NCBI GenBank assembly: GCA_028551475.1 | Contig: CM052357.1 | Coordinates: 13,625,931 to 13,689,930 of the forward strand | Direction: 5' to 3' | Source of the DNA: Casuarina equisetifolia | Lineage: Eukaryota; Streptophyta; Magnoliopsida; Fagales; Casuarinaceae | Length of the DNA: 64,000 bases | In this document: positions 14,039-27,030 of the stretch, one piece after another | Numbering within the stretch: the stretch's first letter is position 1 | Layout: each line of letters begins with the position of its first letter | Made by a program: the position numbers and the translations under genes | The notes under the pieces: generated by a model | Databases searched by the model: none | What the model saw: only the letters and a program-made list of their open reading frames with translations | What the model was told of the DNA's origin: nothing

Positions 14039-14634
14039 GCAACTTATCATTAAAGCCTGCATGACTTCAATAATTGCAATGATCCCAAAAGCATGACATA
14101 TCTGACCTGGTCACATCATCTAGATGTGTATTTTAATTACGACTTGTTTAAAAAGCTAACCCACGCGCGTGGGACCACAGGCCTCCTCATTTTGATCAAA
14201 CATCATCCACCCTATAAAAAAATAAAAAGCAGCAAGGAAAAAATAAATGAAACCAACGCCTCGGACCCAGTAATGTCGAGACATTGGATACCCAAGTCCT
14301 GGTGGCTTTCACGGTAGTTCAAGGATTCATTGCTGGCCATAGCTCTTAAAAAGACACAAAAGAAGCCAGCCATCATCAATTATGCCCAGGAAAATTTTTT
14401 TAAAAAAAAGAACAGAACTTTCCTTGAAGTGGGAAAAGATGGTCGCTTTGTCTTCCCAACCAAAACATCTTATTATGGTCAAATCTCGTGCCAATCTGAC
14501 TAAATCCTTCCCAATGTTTCTTCTCTGTCGACCTCACGCTCCCTTCTCTCTCCCCCATCTCTCTCCCTTCTCTTGCTTCTCCGGCTGGAAGCCACCCAAC
14601 TGTTGCATGACACGTCTGTGCTCGGACCAGACCA

Positions 14635-14663
14635 GGGGGGGGTGGGGGTGGGGGTGGGGGTGG
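14635..14663 (+). promoter_or_regulatory. Potential G-quadruplex tract
   Basis: The plus strand reads G8-T-G5-T-G5-T-G5-T-GG: four runs of at least five G separated by single-T loops. This is among the strongest possible intramolecular quadruplex patterns. It lies about 950 bp upstream of the HD-Zip start codon on its coding strand. A regulatory role is inference only. Confidence 0.6.
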
Positions 14664-15403
14664 ATGTTCCGGTGGGCAAGTCAGCGGACCGAGCCATCAG
14701 TCATTTCATCTCAAATCACGTCACTGATAATTAAATGAACTTGGAAACTGTAAACCCCTTGGCCTAATCGGTCTTCATCATTTGAAAACGGACAAAAGCA
14801 ACTGTATATGGGGTATGATTGTGAGTTTGGTGAGAACACATAAAATCATATTCTCAAATTATCACTATCATTATGATGATAATATAACGATTTAGTCAAT
14901 GGAACAACAGGGCCAATTCTTGCTAGCCGTTGGATGCCTTATCATTTTCTTCCCGATGATGTGGCCGTTGTTTGGTAAGGACACGATAATTTAACGACAT
15001 AAGGGAGTAATAATCATATATCTTTAAAAAATAAGAAATTATTATTATTGTTGTTGTTGTTGGTTTTTATTTTCTAAAAAAAAAAAAAAAGGGTCTAGGT
15101 CTTGGATCCTTCAGTCACTCGTATGGTCCTTCCAAGGAAGCACAAGTTACGTAGGGTTTGCAGAGACCAATCCCAAGTGCTATTTTCCAATAAAACATTC
15201 TCTTACCTTGTTCCTGATGGAAGATACCTCAAACAAGTTGTCTTTTTTATCTGCTTTTCTCCCCGGAAGAAAGAAAAACCCATTACCCATTTAAATTTTC
15301 AACCCTTCTCCGTAACCCAACTGACAACGGGGGATGTGGTTGATTATTAGGCATAATCTGTTTTTCTCCCAAATGTGTGAACCGCTGTATAATTAAATAG
15401 AAT

Positions 15404-15409
15404 CACGTG
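15404..15409. promoter_or_regulatory. G-box (CACGTG) upstream of the HD-Zip II gene
   Basis: A palindromic CACGTG lies about 210 bp upstream of the start codon at 15618. bHLH (including PIF) and bZIP factors bind this element, and class II HD-Zip genes are classic shade/PIF-responsive genes. The position is plausible for a functional site, but only the sequence match is seen. Confidence 0.4.
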
Positions 15410-15617
15410 CGATTGTCAACCAGGATTTGTCGGTCAATCTTTTACTCTCACCGGGCAAAAAGAAATAAAAAGGCAAGTGTTAGGGCTTCTGTTCGTGCGT
15501 TTACATCTGAATATACAAAAAGAGTTTGGATAGGTTGTCTTTTTAAGTCCCACCTCCCCCCCCCCTCACCCACCCAAAGCCATTGTCTTTGTGGTTTTAT
15601 CACTCTTTTGATCCGAG

Positions 15618-17160
15618 ATGGAGCTAGCTCTGAGCCTTGGCGATTCTCCAAAGCCATTCGCTTTTCTTGACAAGACTTCGAAGATATCTAGCAAGGATCT
15701 AGGGTTCTGCATGGGCCTAGGAGGTGGTTTCAATGGAAGATCAGACGAGAAGACTGAGACCCGGGAGAACGAAGGTAGGAGAGGGGTGAGTAGAGAGGAG
15801 GCAGAGAGAAGGCTTTCTTCAGATCCACCAGTTCAGCTCGAGCTTCTACCTTTCTCACCTGTTCCTCGCAACCAGCCACCTGCGCAGCTTCGCTTTCCTT
15901 GGCTTACTGATAACTGTAATCTCCACTTCTCCATGAGCGCTTATTTTTGTTTATCACTCTGTTTGATAGCTAAGAAATTGGAGGGAAAGTCAAGTAGAAA
16001 GAGGAAAACCAACCCCGGTTTCCGTTCTTATTTCTCACCCGCTTCAACTTTTCTTAGCAACCAAATATGGTTCATAACTTCTCGATTATGATTTGATTAG
16101 AAACCTTATTCGGGTATTTAAGATCCGGGTTTTGTTCTGCTTTCTCGACATAGCTCGTTTGTTTTGATTAACGGGTGGTTTCTTATTACAGTGATCTCTG
16201 AACCGGGTTCCTCAGATGGACCGGGAGAGGGTTGGACGTAAATCGATTCCCGGCGATGGCGACTGTGGCGGAGGAGGCAGATGATGGGGCCGCGCTTTCC
16301 TCTCCAAACAGTACAGTTTCGTCGTTTCAGATGGATTTCGGTGTAAAGAACGGTGGACGAACGAAGAGAGATTTGGAGATGGAGACTGAAAGAGCGAGCT
16401 CAAGAGCAAGTGATGATGATGAAAACGGGTCGACTCGGAAGAAACTCAGGCTCTCCAAAGAGCAATCTGCCTTTCTTGAAGAGAGCTTCAAGGAGCATAG
16501 TACTCTCAACCCGGTGAGTCCAACGCTTCAAAAACCAGTTCTTTTTTTCCTGTTTCGCTGGACATTTTCTGGATTACAGGTCGTTAGGTACTTGTAGATT
16601 TTGCTAATTTCCTTGTTGCCCAACGTGCAGAAGCAAAAGCTTGCCCTTGCGAAACAGTTAAACCTTCGTCCACGGCAGGTGGAAGTGTGGTTTCAAAACC
16701 GTAGAGCCAGGTCTTTCCATCTCTTCTGATGAAGTTTATTTTATTTCCGTGCGTTTCTATGTGGTGCTTTGAGCTTACATTTCTTGGTAAAACGGGTATG
16801 GAAAATCGCAGGACAAAGCTAAAGCAGACGGAGGTGGATTGTGAGTATTTAAAGCGATGCTGTGAGACGCTGACTCAGGAGAATAGGAGGTTACAAAAGG
16901 AACTGCAGGAATTGAGGGCCTTGAAAACCTCTCAACCTTTCTACATGCAGCTTCCTGCCACCACTCTCACTATGTGCCCATCATGTGAGCGCGTAGCTAC
17001 CACTACGCCTTCTCCGAGTGCCACTGGCAACACCACTAACACCACCGCAACGGCAACCGCAAACTCATCGGCTTTGTCACTATCCAAGTCTAGACTATAC
17101 CCTTTTGCTCAAGTCCAAGGTCACATGCAGCAGGCCCAAGCTCACCAAGCTGCTTCATGA
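15618..17160 (+). CDS. HAT14: Class II HD-Zip transcription factor (HAT14-like), with apparent frameshift
   Basis: Nuclear DNA-binding repressor-type factor of the homeodomain-leucine zipper II family. Exons: 15618-15915; exon 2 ending 16513; 16631-16710; 16812-17160. The N-terminus MELALSLGD contains an LxLxL EAR-type repression motif and matches the HAT14 start. A homeodomain follows, spanning exons 2-4, with helix 3 [15 protein letters not shown]. Next comes a leucine zipper ([19 protein letters not shown]) and then the CPSCE redox motif diagnostic of HD-Zip II. The oddity is in exon 2. The expected acceptor (TTACAG, exon from 16192) keeps a HAT14-like reading frame to about 16230. It then needs one extra G in the GGG of GAGAGGGTTGG to enter the open frame that carries the rest. 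Without that base, a stop follows at TAA (about 16239). An acceptor after GAGAG (exon from 16230) would restore frame and give 336 aa; starting at ATG 16256 is another escape. The gene may be functional with a sequencing indel, alternatively spliced, or a recent pseudogene. Confidence 0.9.
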
Positions 17161-20100
17161 AATGTCATTCCCCCCCTTTTCCATTTGTATATACTTTTGG
17201 CTTTGAGCATTCCCGTATTTGTTTCTGGACCATTTTGTCTCTAGTGGTTTATTGTCAGTGTTTTGGACGAAACAGGTTAGAAGGGTGATATATTTGTTGA
17301 TTGATAAGGAAATACAAAAGATTTTGTCAGAAAAAATCTCCGTGTTACTTTAGTTTTGTCGAGTTATCTGTTGCATTTTCCTTTTCAGACTGCATAATGA
17401 GGGTAAAAAGATTGGGATTTTCTAGTTGGGGCAAAGAATTATTTAGGGTCCTGACTGAAATTATGCATGAACCAGACTTTGAGGCCAATATTTTCCAGTG
17501 AGAGAAGGCTCCGGTCTGAGGAATTACATCACTCATTTCATAAGCCCGGTATTGGATTTTCAAAGCGTCTCTTTTAATCTGACTTGGCCTTCCCTGCCAG
17601 CGAAACTAGGGTTTAGGTCTAGGCTATTTTACATTCCCAACTGATAGCGGCCTTGTGAAGGATGTGGATGTGGATGTGAGTTTAGCATCGCATGGCCATG
17701 GCAGATGATATTACCATGATCAGGTAATTAATTGAGAGTACTTTGCGAGAAAGTTTGTGGTTCAAAGGGCAAGTAAATTGTTGGTCCTGTGACCAATAAA
17801 ATAGACCTATAGGAGCCTAAGGGGTGATTTCAAGTCTGGGGCCGCCGGGGTTGCTGAAAACCATCAGTTCACGGCATTGGATGTTGCAGTTGGGCAAAAT
17901 CAGTGGGTCTCTCCAACACCACGGAAACAAATACTTGCCCCATTAGAAAATCCACGAAATGGTTCCATGCAAGGTGCTGTTCCAAAAATGGGGGCTACGG
18001 CTTTTACAACTTCAGCAACTTCTCAGTTCAAGGTTGGGCTCTTGATTTGCTACTCGCCTTACATAGAAGGGCGTTGAACTGGCAATAGCGACGTAAGTGC
18101 CATCTAGTGCCTTCTGCTGTCATCATCCAGAAGAAAAAGCAGATGTGGAGGGAGCAATAATATAAACACTAGAAACCAATGGCCACGTCTTAAGCATGTT
18201 TAAACGATGTTATCTCCAATACTTGATGGCTATCTGATGGTTGATTGTTGTTTCGAGAGGGACAAATGTCTTCTACAACAATACTAATTTGTATCCGAAT
18301 CATTATTCTTGAGTTGTACGTTCTTACAAATGCAGAGGACGTATAATCCCAGCAAGGTGGGTCGATCCAGTTACCAAACTATCCGTTTATAAGGGGGAAA
18401 GGAATCACATATCTGTATTATCATTAAGGGAGAGAGACAATGAAAATAAATACGTTAAGCAGCCATCAGTAAAAGGGTATCGTTTATTTCTGTGGAACGA
18501 CTAAACGGATGAGAGAGGATTTTGATACTCAAATCCCGCAGATCGTGAAAGAAGCTGCGAATCGACCAAAAAAAGTGTGGAACAATGCATGAAAAGCAAG
18601 GAAAACATGGAGAACAGAAACCTTTTCGATTTTCTGTGGGAATCCAGAGACAAGAGGAGCACTGTTCGCCGTGGGAGGCATGCACCTGGCATCCAAGAGT
18701 CAGGTAGTAAAGTTAAATTGCCGTGCATGCGTGTCTGAAATTGATCTTTAGTAAGGGACAGCAATTTGGTGTATCCAAACATGAGGTCCCACGCGAAGCC
18801 TGGAAGATGTAAAAGGAATGATGTTCTAATTAGTTTTCTTCGGCCACTCCCTAACTAGTTGTTCAAGATGAACTTGGACTCTGGTCAAGCTTTAATTATT
18901 CGAAGAATTTTGCACGAGATGGCCTTTCAGTCCAAAGCCATCTTATTAGACCGAAGACGCCGTCGTGGAGATAAGACCACTTTTTTTTTTTCCCCCACCG
19001 AACAAAGTTATGCGTATTATCGAGTCCATCAATTCTCATTCATAAAATTGTAATTTTCTTTTTTGTATCATAAAAAAAGATGTGCGTGATATTGGAAATT
19101 ATAAAACTTTATTTCCAACAATAGTTCTAATAGAATTATCATGTATTTATATTTAAAATAAAAGTCTCACATTGAAGACATAATTATTTATAATAAAACT
19201 TAAATAAAAAAGTGCCCTTGGCGTCAGTTTTCCTCACGGAAGCCCATTCGCTTGATTCTTCCTCGCCTTCATACTGGTCGGAGCAAGAACAGAAGTCCCT
19301 GTAGTCCCTTGATGAGTTTATACAGAAAAATTACTTTGCTTCAAAGTGGCTTTCGGGTAGCGAAGGGAGATATTTTTACGATTTTCTGCCCAGAAAGGAA
19401 GGAGTGCCTATTAGATGGACAAAATCTTCCTAAGAAAAGGAATGCCAGACGCTGGCTTTATTCAGCGAGATATGACAGAGGCAAGATCATCTTGAACTAC
19501 TACTAGGATTTGGGCTCCTTGTCCAGCTCAGCCGGAGGGCGTGGGCTACTGTGGGCTTTGTCCACCAAGATCTCCTTCTTTTGATGAAACCCAAATCAAA
19601 ATACTGTTGTAACAGACTGCTCGAAATTGAAAATAAAAAAACCAGTATCACATTTTCAACTGCAGGTTTCGTACTTTTTCTCCCCTAGTTTAAAAAATGC
19701 CGATTTTACAGAGACAGATGTAACACGTAGCCGCTTGATGTCATTTCCCAGATCCTGCAGAATCATATTATGGGCTGGGCTGGAGACACATCAAGCTTAT
19801 AAAGGTTTGGGACACATCAAGCTTATTGGGACCTCGTATTGATAGTATATAAGAATAATTGATTTTGAGTTAATATTAAATTCATTACAATTAGAAGCAT
19901 AGGAAAATTGTTATAGGCTTATAGAGAGCTTGGGACATATCAAGCTTATGGGGGCTTGATGATTGATAGTATACTAACAAGTTTAGTTTTTTTTTTTTTA
20001 GATTTAATGAGTAGTTTCATTACATTTTTGGGTCCTTATATCTGGTTGGTATGGTTCTTCAACAGTCTATCGCGTTCCTCCTCAAGGATCATTTGCTACT

Positions 20101-21773
20101 GTGGGGATTTGATGCAGGAGGGAATACGTCCCAAGCAGAAAATTGACGACTACTTCGGTCTCTTTTTCTACGGAGGGTAAAATATTCTCACAGTCTAGAA
20201 GTGTCACCTGCTTCCTTAGGGAATCCTCGACCTTTTTCGGCTCGAGATGTGTAAGCACCATAGAGACTTTTTCTCTCCTTTTTCCCTTCTCTTTCCCACG
20301 GTTTTCTTTTGACACATGCCTAGTGCAGTTCTTATACCCAAAGGAGATGATAAACGTGAATGCACGTAGCAGTTTGCACTGTTGCGACAGACCACAAATC
20401 CTCCGTGGTTCACCTAATATTTACCTAATTTCTTCCTCCGCGTCGTCTACCCGGAGTTGTAACTCGTAAGATAAAAGATCAGAGGTTATATTGTATGGAC
20501 ACGAATTCAAACAACCACGTCGTTTCATGGATTTTTGTTTTCAACAAATTTCATACCTAACTAAGAAGAACAAACTTTTAAGATTAATGTCATTAAGGTA
20601 CAACGAAAACATCTAAATCCTCCTTTTTGATGCGGTATTCTAGTTAATGTCATAAGATTAATGTCATTAATGTCATTAGTTTCTCACCTGTGAACTAATA
20701 ATACCCACCGTGGTATTCTAGTTATTAATTGAAAGTACGGAGGAACATTGACTAGAAAAACTGAAAACCTGGGAATTGCCGACACAACTACGTCAAACCA
20801 CACGGGAGCACAGGTGCACTTGACGCTACACATGGACACGAGAAGCTTCTCGTAAATCATGGGATTCCCTCACCGGCCAACACTGATAAAGGACGTTACT
20901 GCACGAGTAAAAGTCGCCATTCATGCCACCTGCCAGTTTAGTATTTTATGAAGAAACTACTTTGTATTGTGCCCCTGGTTTAGCGGAGGCAGTAGATTAC
21001 GCTACAAAGATGAATTACCCGGACAAGCCCACTTTCAAACAAAAGTATTTTCATCTATAATAAATCTTGCCCAGTAGTCAAACATCCCATGTGACAACAT
21101 GGGAAAAAGGCCGTCAAAAGCAGACACGTAGTCGTCATCTTCAAGCTACAAGTCCATATTGAAATCTCAATAGTCAGTGCTACGCAAGGATCCAATGCAC
21201 AAGGTTAGAGAATTTCATCATGACGTCTTTAACGAGGTCGTAAATACTCAATGGATCAGACAGAAATAAATCAATATATAGGGCTGAGGAAGAATACTGA
21301 AAGGTAATGTTTTATTCTTAAAAACACAAACTAAATAATCAGAGATTTACAAACCTCAAAGCCCCTCGAGGCTCGCTAAAAGAATATGAAGTGGATACGG
21401 GAAAGAGATTCCCAACTACAATTAAACCATAAGTTGGGACTCTCTCCCCCCTTTTGTTCTCTACCCTATCCTTCCTTTCTTTCTTTCATTCATATCAACA
21501 ATTAGATTGACTCTTCCAACAACATTTGTTTCCCTTATATCTCCTCTCCTTCATATATTCTATGAGAAAAGCACTCCAGACGGAGCCATCCCACGTGTCA
21601 TATTTGTTACTATAATTTTGACACAAGTGCATACGTGGATGTGTGTGTTTATATATTGAAAAAAAAAAGAAGGTGGGGGTGGGAATTTCCTGCAAATACA
21701 TATGCTATTGCAACTTAACGATTAACAAATTGTGGAGCCAACCACCAAGTTTGGTTAGGTTTTTCTTTTTTAC
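17161..21773. other. Spacer between the HD-Zip and TBR-like genes
   Basis: It begins with the HD-Zip 3' UTR (T-rich, no obvious further exon) and ends with the 3' flank of the minus-strand TBR-like gene. No gene is recognised between. Between 19784 and 19950 the phrase GGGACACATCAAGCTTAT or a one-base variant occurs three times (about 19782, 19809 and 19931). The last two are each followed closely by TTGATAGTATA. At 20640-20720 short repeats of TTAATGTCATTA and GGTATTCTAGTTA occur. Confidence 0.5.
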
Positions 21774-24670
21774 CTAAGGTCTCTTCTGGTGCTGCTCTAT
21801 CTTGTGCTGCTTTACTAGGAGCTCGGCATAGAGAACCTCATTCCATGCATCAGGAACGCCAGGAAGGCACCAGTGGCTGCAGTCCTGGAATCTCAGTGGT
21901 GATCTCCGTTCCTGTTCCGTCAGCTTCTTCTTCCGGTAAATTGAAGGGTGGCCATCTTTCCGGAAATCTGTCATTTTTGTAATGTTCAGATAGGTGACAT
22001 GAGTTTTCATCCCCTTAAGCACTCTCTCCAAAACAAGCATCTTAGGTGGATACGGCCTGAGGTAAGTCTCATTCTTGATGGGTTCAGTCTCGCTGTCACA
22101 TTGCCCACCAGAATTCCACTGTCCACCGCTGTAGGAGACAAAAGCCACTAAATTCTTAACAAATTTTCCTGCTAAAAATCCAATCATGTTATGAAGGAGC
22201 TCAATGAATGGCTCGTTTGTCGTTGCTTCGTTCTTGATTAACATATCCCCATTATTAATCAACCTTAAGTTTTAAACGAGCAAGAGTTGAAAGCAAAAAC
22301 AGAATATTGTTTAAAAAATGCTGACAAACTAACCGGAGTTAAAACAAAAAAAAAAAGGCTTGCCACTTGCGAGGAACTGCTGGTAAACCAAAAACATCCC
22401 AGTGAAAAGAAACAAAAAGGCATTAACTAGATTTATTCAGCCAAAAAAAAAAAAAAACCCACAATTTCACATTGATTTTGATTTCAGATACCTGAAATGG
22501 GAGGCAGAATAGCCCCTGAAGAAGACCATAGACTTTGAGGGATTCACGTTGGCATCAACCCATCTGGCCCATGTAGTTAGAGCTTTCCTAAATGCCTCAA
22601 GAACATTCAGTTCACCATAGATATGACTTCCTTCTTGATAATAATCTTTCCTGCAATTTTCCATCCTAACATTAGTTTCGTATTACAGGTTCCAAATTAC
22701 AAGTTATCATTTACTCGTGGAATACCAAATGCAGCCACTAACGATATCGAAGTAAAATCAAACTTACCCTCTGGAAGTTTTCTCATGAGTCCACCAGTGT
22801 CCAGTGTTAAAGATGATAAAATCTGCCCCTTTATATAGATCAGAAGATCGCCCCACTAAATCAAGACGAAGAGTTTCCTTCTTTGATCCATTCTTGTCTG
22901 GCATTTCCCATTCTTGAACCAAGAAAGGAGATACAAAGAACTCTACAGTGCAGTTGTAATCCTACCCGTCCATCCATCCCAAACCAAAAACAAGTAAGAA
23001 AATGATCCACATACTACAGAAAAATTAAACAATTGATGAAGTAGAGCCATTAGATAACCTACTTTGAATATGAAGGAGTATGAAGCTTCCCCTCGGAACT
23101 GGTGTCTACCGTTTGCTTCATAAACCTTGCTCCGATGTTTCACCGAGTTCCTCAAGATGCAAACCAGAGACTCCCACATGTTCCGATTCAGAGAATCACC
23201 AACAAAAACTAGCCGCTTGCCTCTCAACAGATCCAAGAAATGACTTGCATCCAACCTATACATTACATTCATCTATATCAATCTCATTAAAGAAAAATTT
23301 GAAGTGCTAAATTCATTTCCCATTGAGTTATATTGTTTAGAAGAAGGCCCAAATTAAAACCTCTAGACTCTCACCTACTCTATCTAACCATAACAACCCC
23401 CAAATACTAAAATAAGTTATTTAAGATGGTAATTAAATACATCAGTTCAATGGTTAGTACAGCATAATCCCTTACGCTCTAAGAGTTTCTGATCATTATG
23501 AATACCAACTATATTAAAACCACTAGAAAAAAAAATATTTATCTATTTGCAGAAAATGAAAGCGAAATCTAAATCGAAAATTAATTTGCCATACAATTAG
23601 AGCAATCGTAGATTTACAGAGGAAAAAAGTCATCAGAAAAAGTCTACGTACCTCGGCAGATTGCATCCCTTAGGCTTCCATCTCATCTTCAGGTAATCTT
23701 TATCAGGCCTGCCATTCGAGATACAACTGAACTGCTCGTCGATAAGAGAGCAAGAACCGGGTCTGTAAAGCGGATATGAATCATCCCTCACCCATTCGCC
23801 ATCAAATAAATCACAACTCAACAGAGACTCCACCAAACTATCCTTTCCCCGTTTCACCGATCCCCCAGAATTCTTCTCATTCCCCTGTTTCTTCGAGAAA
23901 GATGTTGTGTGATTCGATGCTTTACCCTTTTCTGCAATTACTTTCACTTCTTTCCCAGAAATGTTCTTTCCTGAAGAACCCGATTTCACCGGCGCACTCG
24001 CACTCCGATTTTTAGCCACAGGAGGTTTTAGAAAAGCTGCCCTACTCTGATTTGCGTTCAGGACATTCACTTTATCAGACTTCTTTGAACTTTGAGTTTG
24101 ATTTTTCACCGGGGCTGGTACTTTATTAACAGTAGGAGCCGAACTCACCGGAAAATGTGCAGTGTGATTTGCCGCCGCCGTGTTTTCTGGGATAGCTAAT
24201 CTAGTCTGATTTTGTTTTGGGCCTTCCTCCTTAACCGGATTCACTGTACCTTGAGTATGATTCGTTATTGCTGGTGATGCTTCTGAGAGATTGGGAGATT
24301 GGAATGCGCTACTATTAGATCTAAACGTGGCGGTTTGTGTAGGAGGAGGGACAAGGTTAGCTTGTAACTGTGGGGATGAGTTGTCGGGGAAGAAGTAGGA
24401 GAAAATGGAAGAGAACTGTGATCTGTGAGGACCACTCGCCGAACTGATGCTGCTACTGCCACCACTATTGGTGAAGATGTTGGTGAACCAAGGAGAGACA
24501 GAGTTAGGGGAGGGACTGAAGGCCAAAAAAACAGTGAAAGCAACAAAGGCAAACATGAACCCATACACAAAAACAACGGTTCTTCTGGTTCTGATGATGG
24601 AAAAAAGACTCTTGAGGTCCGAGATCAGAGTTCCACCGGTGATAGCCACTTGCTTTGCCGTATCCGCCAT
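21774..24670 (-). CDS. TBR: TRICHOME BIREFRINGENCE-like polysaccharide O-acetyltransferase (TBR/TBL1-like)
   Basis: Golgi type II membrane protein of the PMR5/TBL family; members O-acetylate wall polysaccharides such as xylan and pectin, and TBR affects secondary-wall cellulose. Five exons on the minus strand: 24670-23652, 23255-23063, 22961-22768, 22650-22492, 22128-21774. All have GT..AG borders and consistent phases, giving 639 aa. Start: ATG at 24670 (MADTAKQ). A single membrane anchor covers residues about 31-51 ([20 protein letters not shown]). A long Ser/Asn/Lys-rich low-complexity stem follows. The PMR5N domain begins CDLFDGEWV (about residue 287). The catalytic GDS (about 359-361) lies in [15 protein letters not shown] and the DxxH (about 604-607) in [12 protein letters not shown]. 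The N-terminal region FAFSPSPN-like plus SPWFTNIFT resembles Arabidopsis TBR more than other TBLs. The gene appears intact. The roughly 60 bases before the ATG are strongly pyrimidine-rich on the coding strand, fitting a 5' UTR. Confidence 0.93.
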
Positions 24671-26690
24671 GGCCACGGAGGAAGGCCTAACTTTGCACCT
24701 GCTTATTTTACTAGAACCTCAGAATGGAAGAGAAGATGACAGAAGAGAGGAAGAGAGGAAGAGAGAGAATTGTGGTGATTGTGGATACACTTTTTTGGAG
24801 TATGAGAAAGATAACCAAGAAAAAGGGAAAGAAGCGTGGATACTACAAAGGGAAAATGAAGACCTCTGTCATTCGAGAAATACATGTGTTTTTTTTATTT
24901 TTAATCTTTTGAATATGCAATCACACACTTAAATTTCGAACTTGAGACTAGGTCCCAAATTTTTTAATTTACCACCAAAGTAGCAAATAATTGACGAATA
25001 CATTATACATCATTTACATTTTCAATCCTCATTATTCGTTCAATTACATAAGTAATTTGTAATTTAAATTCATATACTTGAATATTAAATTTAAAATCAA
25101 GGTACTAATCTCAGTGATGTATTGCACATTTGTAACCCTTACCTTTGAAGTTGCGGTTCTACTGTAAGATTTCTTGGTCGTTGGGGTTTTCGAACGACGG
25201 AAAAACGGAAGACAGAATGAAGCTTACCTAATACGGTGGACAATAGCAACAGCAAAGAAAACATATTTTTTACTTGAATCATAGCAGTTATGTTTGACAA
25301 TGATGGGCGGAGTTGGTTGAGTTCAGCCCGAGGAACAAATCATGTCGTTCAAGTCTGAGATCAAACTCGGTTTTGGACTGCGGTTTATTCCTGATTTAAA
25401 AGCTTAATTCAAACGCTTAGTTATCGATTTTTAAATATTTATAAGATTCGACCCATAAAGTAATATGAGATCCACATTCATTTTTTTGGAACAAATAAAA
25501 AAAGTTGTTACATATCTAATAAATTGAATGCCTAAATAAACCTTAATGGGATGATTAGTGTTCATTCTATCTTTATGAAGACAAAATTAAAGATAACTCG
25601 GCCTTTAAGGGAAAACTGTACATTAGCCTCATTTAAGGAGGAATTACACCTCTAAAAAGAAAATCTCAATTTCCGATTTCGTAATCCAAAAGGTGCTTAC
25701 AAGAAGAAAAATATCCATTTTAAATATAACTTTGTTGATCTTAAGCTATTACAACGAATTAATCATATAATTTAACCAGTTAAGTTGTTATAACCAACTA
25801 AATATCTAATCTAATGAGCCAACCACATAATCATACCTATTATGACAAGCAAACCGCTTAAAAATGAACACGTAACTCAAGTATTCTCTCTTTATAAGAT
25901 TATATTTTTTTGACAAAAATCTATCATATTTTATAAAAGCACGGATACGATCCATGTGGTCAATAAAATTTAAATTTTTTTCACTTAATGGCAATGACTC
26001 CATTGATGTCAAGTCAATATATAGCTCTCATGTCATTCATAAAACATAACAAGTCAAAGAAGTCAAATTTGACATTACATTTGAGAGTCTTGGTAATTAC
26101 AGTACTTTAATTATAGAAAACATTGGTATCTTCCATATACTTCATTCATTGTTTCCTAAGTTGTAATTATAGTATTTTCTTTCCTTAGATAGGTCCCTTA
26201 GCACAAGTAATTAAAATGGTACATTCAATTTCTTTTGTCTCCAATTATCATTGTCTAAATAGTATGGTTGGCAATTTAGAATTGATAAGTCATGGGTTGG
26301 AGTCCCCTTTCCCTAATCAAGTGAGTGTATAAAAAAAAAAAAATCTAGAATTGATTAGCCACCAAGAATAGATTTTACTTCCTTGAAGATTAAAGAGATA
26401 AAAGTCGCTACTTGTGTAATATTTTTGTTAAATCTTGTGTTCATTTCTTTTCAAATTGTCCTCATACAACTACTAGTTAGGTGTAATTAAAAACTATACT
26501 TAATGTAAATTTATCATTCTTATCTTAATAATCAATGATTAGATGACCCTTTCTCATTAGGCAAAAGAGAAAAGTTTTAAAGTAATTGAGAAGATTTTCT
26601 CTACTCAACTATAATTGGATGCAATTAGAAACTATACTTGATGTCACTCCGTCATTTTTATCTTAGTAATCATAGATTGGATAACTCGTT
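24671..26690. other. Promoter side of the TBR-like gene, then AT-rich spacer
   Basis: 24671-24900 is the likely 5' UTR and proximal promoter of the minus-strand TBR-like gene (CT-rich on the coding strand). Beyond about 24.9 kb the DNA becomes very AT-rich with no recognisable coding sequence. The small minus-strand frame at 25806-26012 has no motif. Confidence 0.5.
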
Positions 26691-27030
26691 CATCTAGCAA
26701 ATGGGAAATTTTTTAAAACATGTTTTGTCAAATTTATATTTGAGCATTTTGTTTACGCTATATGGAATGAAAGAAATGATAGGATATTTATAAATAATAT
26801 ATATTCTAAACGTACCATTTTTAAAGCTATTAAAAGGCTTGTAAGAGATATATTTTGTTACGTTACAAAAATTCTCAAACTTGTTGAAAACTTGTTTATT
26901 TAGCATGCTTGGAGCTTAAGGAGACCATTTTTGATATGATGTAATATTATCTAAGGTTTTTCCATAGGAATATGCCCCTAACTATCTTGTATTGATTTAT
27001 TATATATATAAATTTTTGTTTAGAAAAAAG
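26690..27030 (+). mobile_element. LINE (non-LTR retrotransposon) 3'-end relic
   Basis: At about 26750-26890 the plus strand encodes VYAIWNERNDRIF, then a basic stretch ending FKAIKRLVRD. This is the typical C-terminal tail of plant LINE ORF2 proteins after the reverse-transcriptase zinc-binding region. A stop follows, then a short AT-rich 3' part with TTGTATTGATTTATTATATA, similar to LINE 3' ends. Nothing of the reverse-transcriptase core is recognised upstream, so this is a 5'-truncated fossil. Confidence 0.55.

Noticed and set aside
14500..14738. Overlapping open frames on both strands near 14.5-14.7 kb
   Set aside because: They are low-complexity translations of the (GGGGGT)n tract and CT-rich DNA (runs of alternating Thr-Pro or Gly-Trp).
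24265..24932. Open frames overlapping exon 1 of the TBR-like gene
   Set aside because: Shadows of the minus-strand gene in other frames or on the opposite strand; composition follows the real frame.
26265..26345. Possible SINE 3' part (GGGTTGGAGTCCCC then A-run)
   Set aside because: B-box-like text alone with no A-box or target-site duplication is not enough.
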